Shown here: one piece after another, positions 5,798 through 6,945 of the stretch
How the letters are laid out: each line of letters opens with the position of its first letter
How positions within the stretch are numbered: position 1 is the first letter of the stretch
Assembly (NCBI GenBank): GCA_016203425.1
Contig: JACQMU010000161.1
Location: 1 to 6,945 of the forward strand
Source: Candidatus Woesearchaeota archaeon
GTDB taxonomy: Archaea > Nanobdellota > Nanobdellia > Woesearchaeales > ARS49
DNA: 6,945 nucleotides
Direction: 5' to 3'
Translations under genes and position numbers: made by a program
Notes under the pieces: generated by a model
Told to the model about the DNA's origin: nothing
Databases searched by the model: none
The model's input: only the letters and a program-made list of their open reading frames with translations

Positions 5798-5941
5798 ATG
5801 AATAAAAGAGGCGTTAGTTTACCATTAGAACGATTAGGATTGTGGATATACATACTCATTGCAATGATACTCATACTCACAGGACTTGCACTATATGTAT
5901 TTCCAAAATTCAATATAGCAATAACAAAACTATTTGGATAA
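5798..5941 (+). CDS. 47-residue single-helix membrane microprotein
   Basis: Small gene of 47 residues. N-terminus MNKRGVSLPLERLG, then a helix at about 15-35, then a short tail VFPKFNIAITKLFG. KRG before VSLPLE fits the class III processing pattern, and SLPL resembles the GLPL/GLPI of the two six-Cys proteins at 3303-3888. It has no cysteine. A TATA box about 27 bases upstream and a one-base gap to the next gene (stop 5939-5941, ATG 5943) support it as the first gene of an operon. Like the 38-aa gene at 3925, it heads its unit. It may be a minimal pilin-like subunit or a small membrane partner of the downstream proteins; neither can be settled from sequence alone. Confidence 0.75.
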   Translation: MNKRGVSLPLERLGLWIYILIAMILILTGLALYVFPKFNIAITKLFG

Positions 5942-5942
5942 A

Positions 5943-6185
5943 ATGAAACGAGCACAAAGCATGACGATGAGCATAGTAATAATAGCAATCATCATTGTTG
6001 TATTTATTGCAGTCTCTGCAGTCTGGAGCGGAAAACTTCCAAAAATGTTCAGCAGCATAACATCACCATTTGACGACACTTGCTGCTGCGACAAAACACT
6101 AACAAATTGTGAAATAAAAGCACGACAAGAATGCAAACAAACAATCCAGCCCACAGAAACCTGCACACAAAGAGGAATCAAGTGA
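5943..6185 (+). CDS. Pilin-like class III signal protein with six cysteines, 80 aa
   Basis: 80 residues, family not recognised. MKRAQSMTMS leads into a helix at about 10-28; KRA before Q is a good class III site, cut expected between A4 and Q5. The outside part has six Cys (47, 48, 49, 56, 64, 74), starting with an unusual CCC triplet and ending in a hydrophilic tail rich in Thr, Gln and Lys. The Cys spacing differs from the other small proteins in the cluster, so it is either a separate branch or a rearranged version. The ATG at 5943 is preferred over the in-frame TTG at 5934, which would add three residues and overlap the previous gene. The stop overlaps the next GTG start by four bases (GTGA), so the genes are coupled. 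A surface pilin-like role is inferred. Confidence 0.8.
   Translation: MKRAQSMTMSIVIIAIIIVVFIAVSAVWSGKLPKMFSSITSPFDDTCCCDKTLTNCEIKARQECKQTIQPTETCTQRGIK
6172..6175 (+). promoter_or_regulatory. Shine-Dalgarno site fixing a GTG start at 6182
   Basis: GAGG six bases before GTG 6182, inside the end of the previous gene. It decides for this GTG over the in-frame ATG at 6131, which would add 17 residues unlike any prepilin signal. Confidence 0.65.
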
Positions 6186-6427
6186 ACAAACGCGCAGTTG
6201 AGCTAACAATGAATGTCATCATAATTGCAGCAATACTATTAATAACACTTGCAGTTTTGCTGTCATTTTATATCAACCAGACAAAAAAAGTCGAAACAGC
6301 ATTCAACCAATGCGAAAGCAAAAGAGGAGAATGCATGTCTGCAGACAATTGCAAACAACAAAAAGGAACACCACTACCATTCTCGTGCACTACTGAAACA
6401 TACACTTGCTGTTTGGTTATCAAATGA
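6182..6427 (+). CDS. Pilin-like class III signal protein with six cysteines, 81 aa
   Basis: 81 residues, family not recognised. The start is GTG, giving MNKRAVELTMN and a helix at about 10-30; KRA before VELT is the likely class III cleavage site. Six Cys at 44, 51, 57, 69, 76 and 77. GECM-x4-C-x4-G (49-62) and the tail C-TTETYT-CC match the 94-aa protein at 3604-3888 (GTCM-x4-C-x4-G; C-ETTEV-CC), with identical C-x5-C and C-x4-G spacing. The loop between is shorter here. This shared module ties the two ends of the cluster together. The gene overlaps both neighbours by four bases (GTGA upstream, ATGA downstream), so it sits in the middle of a coupled operon. A disulfide-stabilised surface domain is inferred. 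Confidence 0.8.
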   Translation: MNKRAVELTMNVIIIAAILLITLAVLLSFYINQTKKVETAFNQCESKRGECMSADNCKQQKGTPLPFSCTTETYTCCLVIK

Positions 6428-6945
6428 AACTCTTTAACAAATCACAAGCCCCAACAATTGCGCCAGTACAAGCAATAGGGCTTTTTTTAGCAGTCTTTCT
6501 AATTTTTATAACACTCTCATTCTTCTGGCGCTTTGGCGGCTTATTCGGTGACACAAGCGTAGAACAAGCAACAGAAGTATCGTTCAGAACATTAATATCA
6601 GAATTAAATGAGCTCTTGCAACAACCAGAACAATGCAGCACAAAAACAGGGGGGCACAATTTTTTTATAGGCAGTGATTTTTCTGTAGTGGTATTCAACA
6701 AAGGAGAAACAACAACACAAAACGGGTGCGAAACAACTGAAACAATAAAAAGACCACTAAGACCAGACTGCCCACCTGACAAAACTTGCATTTGTTTGTA
6801 TAAAGTAAACGAAGAATTCAAAGACACACAACCACAACAATGCAGTACACTCGATGCAGACTTTATTTTCATGCGTTCAGAAGAAAACAACATTGCAAGA
6901 ATTAAGAAGAACATGATTGGAGGAAAAACACAACAACCACCACCG
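6424..6945 (+). CDS. Pilin-like or membrane-anchored cysteine-containing protein, truncated by the window end
   Basis: 174 residues seen, with no stop before the window edge; the gene continues. MKLFNKSQAPTIAPVQAIG leads into a hydrophobic helix at about 17-36. KSQ near the start resembles the KSQ of the 288-aa protein, so class III processing is possible, though the polar stretch before the helix is longer than usual. After the helix: an amphipathic acidic segment (about 43-70), Cys at 71, 102, 116, 122, 124 and 140, then a basic segment and the start of a QQPPP tract at the very end, perhaps a proline-rich linker. The start overlaps the previous stop as ATGA, so it is the fourth gene of this unit. 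Family not recognised. The opposite strand also has a long open frame here (6420-6914), but the coupling and the N-terminus favour this reading. Confidence 0.75.
   Translation, partial: MKLFNKSQAPTIAPVQAIGLFLAVFLIFITLSFFWRFGGLFGDTSVEQATEVSFRTLISELNELLQQPEQCSTKTGGHNFFIGSDFSVVVFNKGETTTQNGCETTETIKRPLRPDCPPDKTCICLYKVNEEFKDTQPQQCSTLDADFIFMRSEENNIARIKKNMIGGKTQQPPP

Noticed and set aside
5380..5988. Open frame of 202 codons on the minus strand
   Set aside because: It is antisense to the 288-aa and 47-aa genes, whose products have clear signal helices and paralogue landmarks. The antisense product has no recognisable domain and its Pro/Ser/Val-rich composition is what the A/C-rich strand gives in reverse.
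6131..6181. ATG 6131 as the start of the 81-aa gene
   Set aside because: GTG 6182 has a GAGG site six bases before it and a GTGA overlap, and yields a proper short basic signal; the longer form does not.
6420..6914. Open frame of 164 codons on the minus strand
   Set aside because: It is antisense to the gene starting at 6424, which is coupled to its upstream neighbour by an ATGA overlap and has a pilin-like N-terminus.
1..6945. tRNA, rRNA, insertion sequence or attachment site
   Set aside because: I found no cloverleaf-like stretch, rRNA-like segment, transposase-like protein or long terminal inverted repeat; the window is almost fully covered by protein genes and short promoters.

Overview
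The window looks archaeal, most likely an uncultivated small-genome lineage of the DPANN or Woesearchaeota/Pacearchaeota kind; this taxonomic guess is an inference from style, not from a marker gene. The supports are: an AbrB/SpoVT-type DNA-binding domain fused to PhoU; an Lrp/AsnC regulator; TATA-like boxes about 25-28 bases upstream of several ATG codons with no room for a Shine-Dalgarno site (leaderless transcripts); and many short proteins with an archaeal class III (type IV pilin-like) N-terminus. The DNA is AT-rich and the + strand is strongly A/C-rich over its whole length, whichever strand is coding.

Layout. 1-1769 (+): a large protein of unknown role with a TPR-like N-terminal part and a C-terminal aminoglycoside/choline-kinase-like (APH fold) domain whose catalytic Asp reads Asn. 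1717-2640 (-): an AbrB-PhoU fusion regulator, converging with the first gene and overlapping it by 53 bases. 2641-2751: a divergent promoter region with one TATA box for each direction and a 9-base inverted repeat midway between them. 2752-3234 (+): an Lrp/AsnC-family regulator.

The rest of the window (3303-6945, all +) is one cluster of nine genes, none recognised by name. All nine start with a short basic stretch, then a small residue, then one hydrophobic helix, as in archaeal class III prepilins. Seven of them carry cysteines outside the membrane: six in each case except one with eight. Two, of 38 and 47 residues, have no cysteine and almost nothing beyond the helix. The cluster appears to form about four transcription units: 3303-3888 (two tandem paralogues), 3925-4856 (38-aa protein plus a 272-aa protein), 4901-5767 (288-aa paralogue of the 272-aa protein behind an elaborate set of inverted repeats), and 5798 to beyond the window edge (47-aa protein, 80-aa, 81-aa and a truncated larger protein, chained by 1-base gaps and 4-base stop/start overlaps).

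Inferred common theme: a set of pilin-like, disulfide-stabilised surface proteins that would be processed by an archaeal prepilin peptidase and assembled as, or anchored at, a cell-surface structure. No assembly ATPase, membrane platform or prepilin peptidase is in the window, so the filament idea rests on the N-termini alone. This cluster is the best candidate for an undescribed system here.
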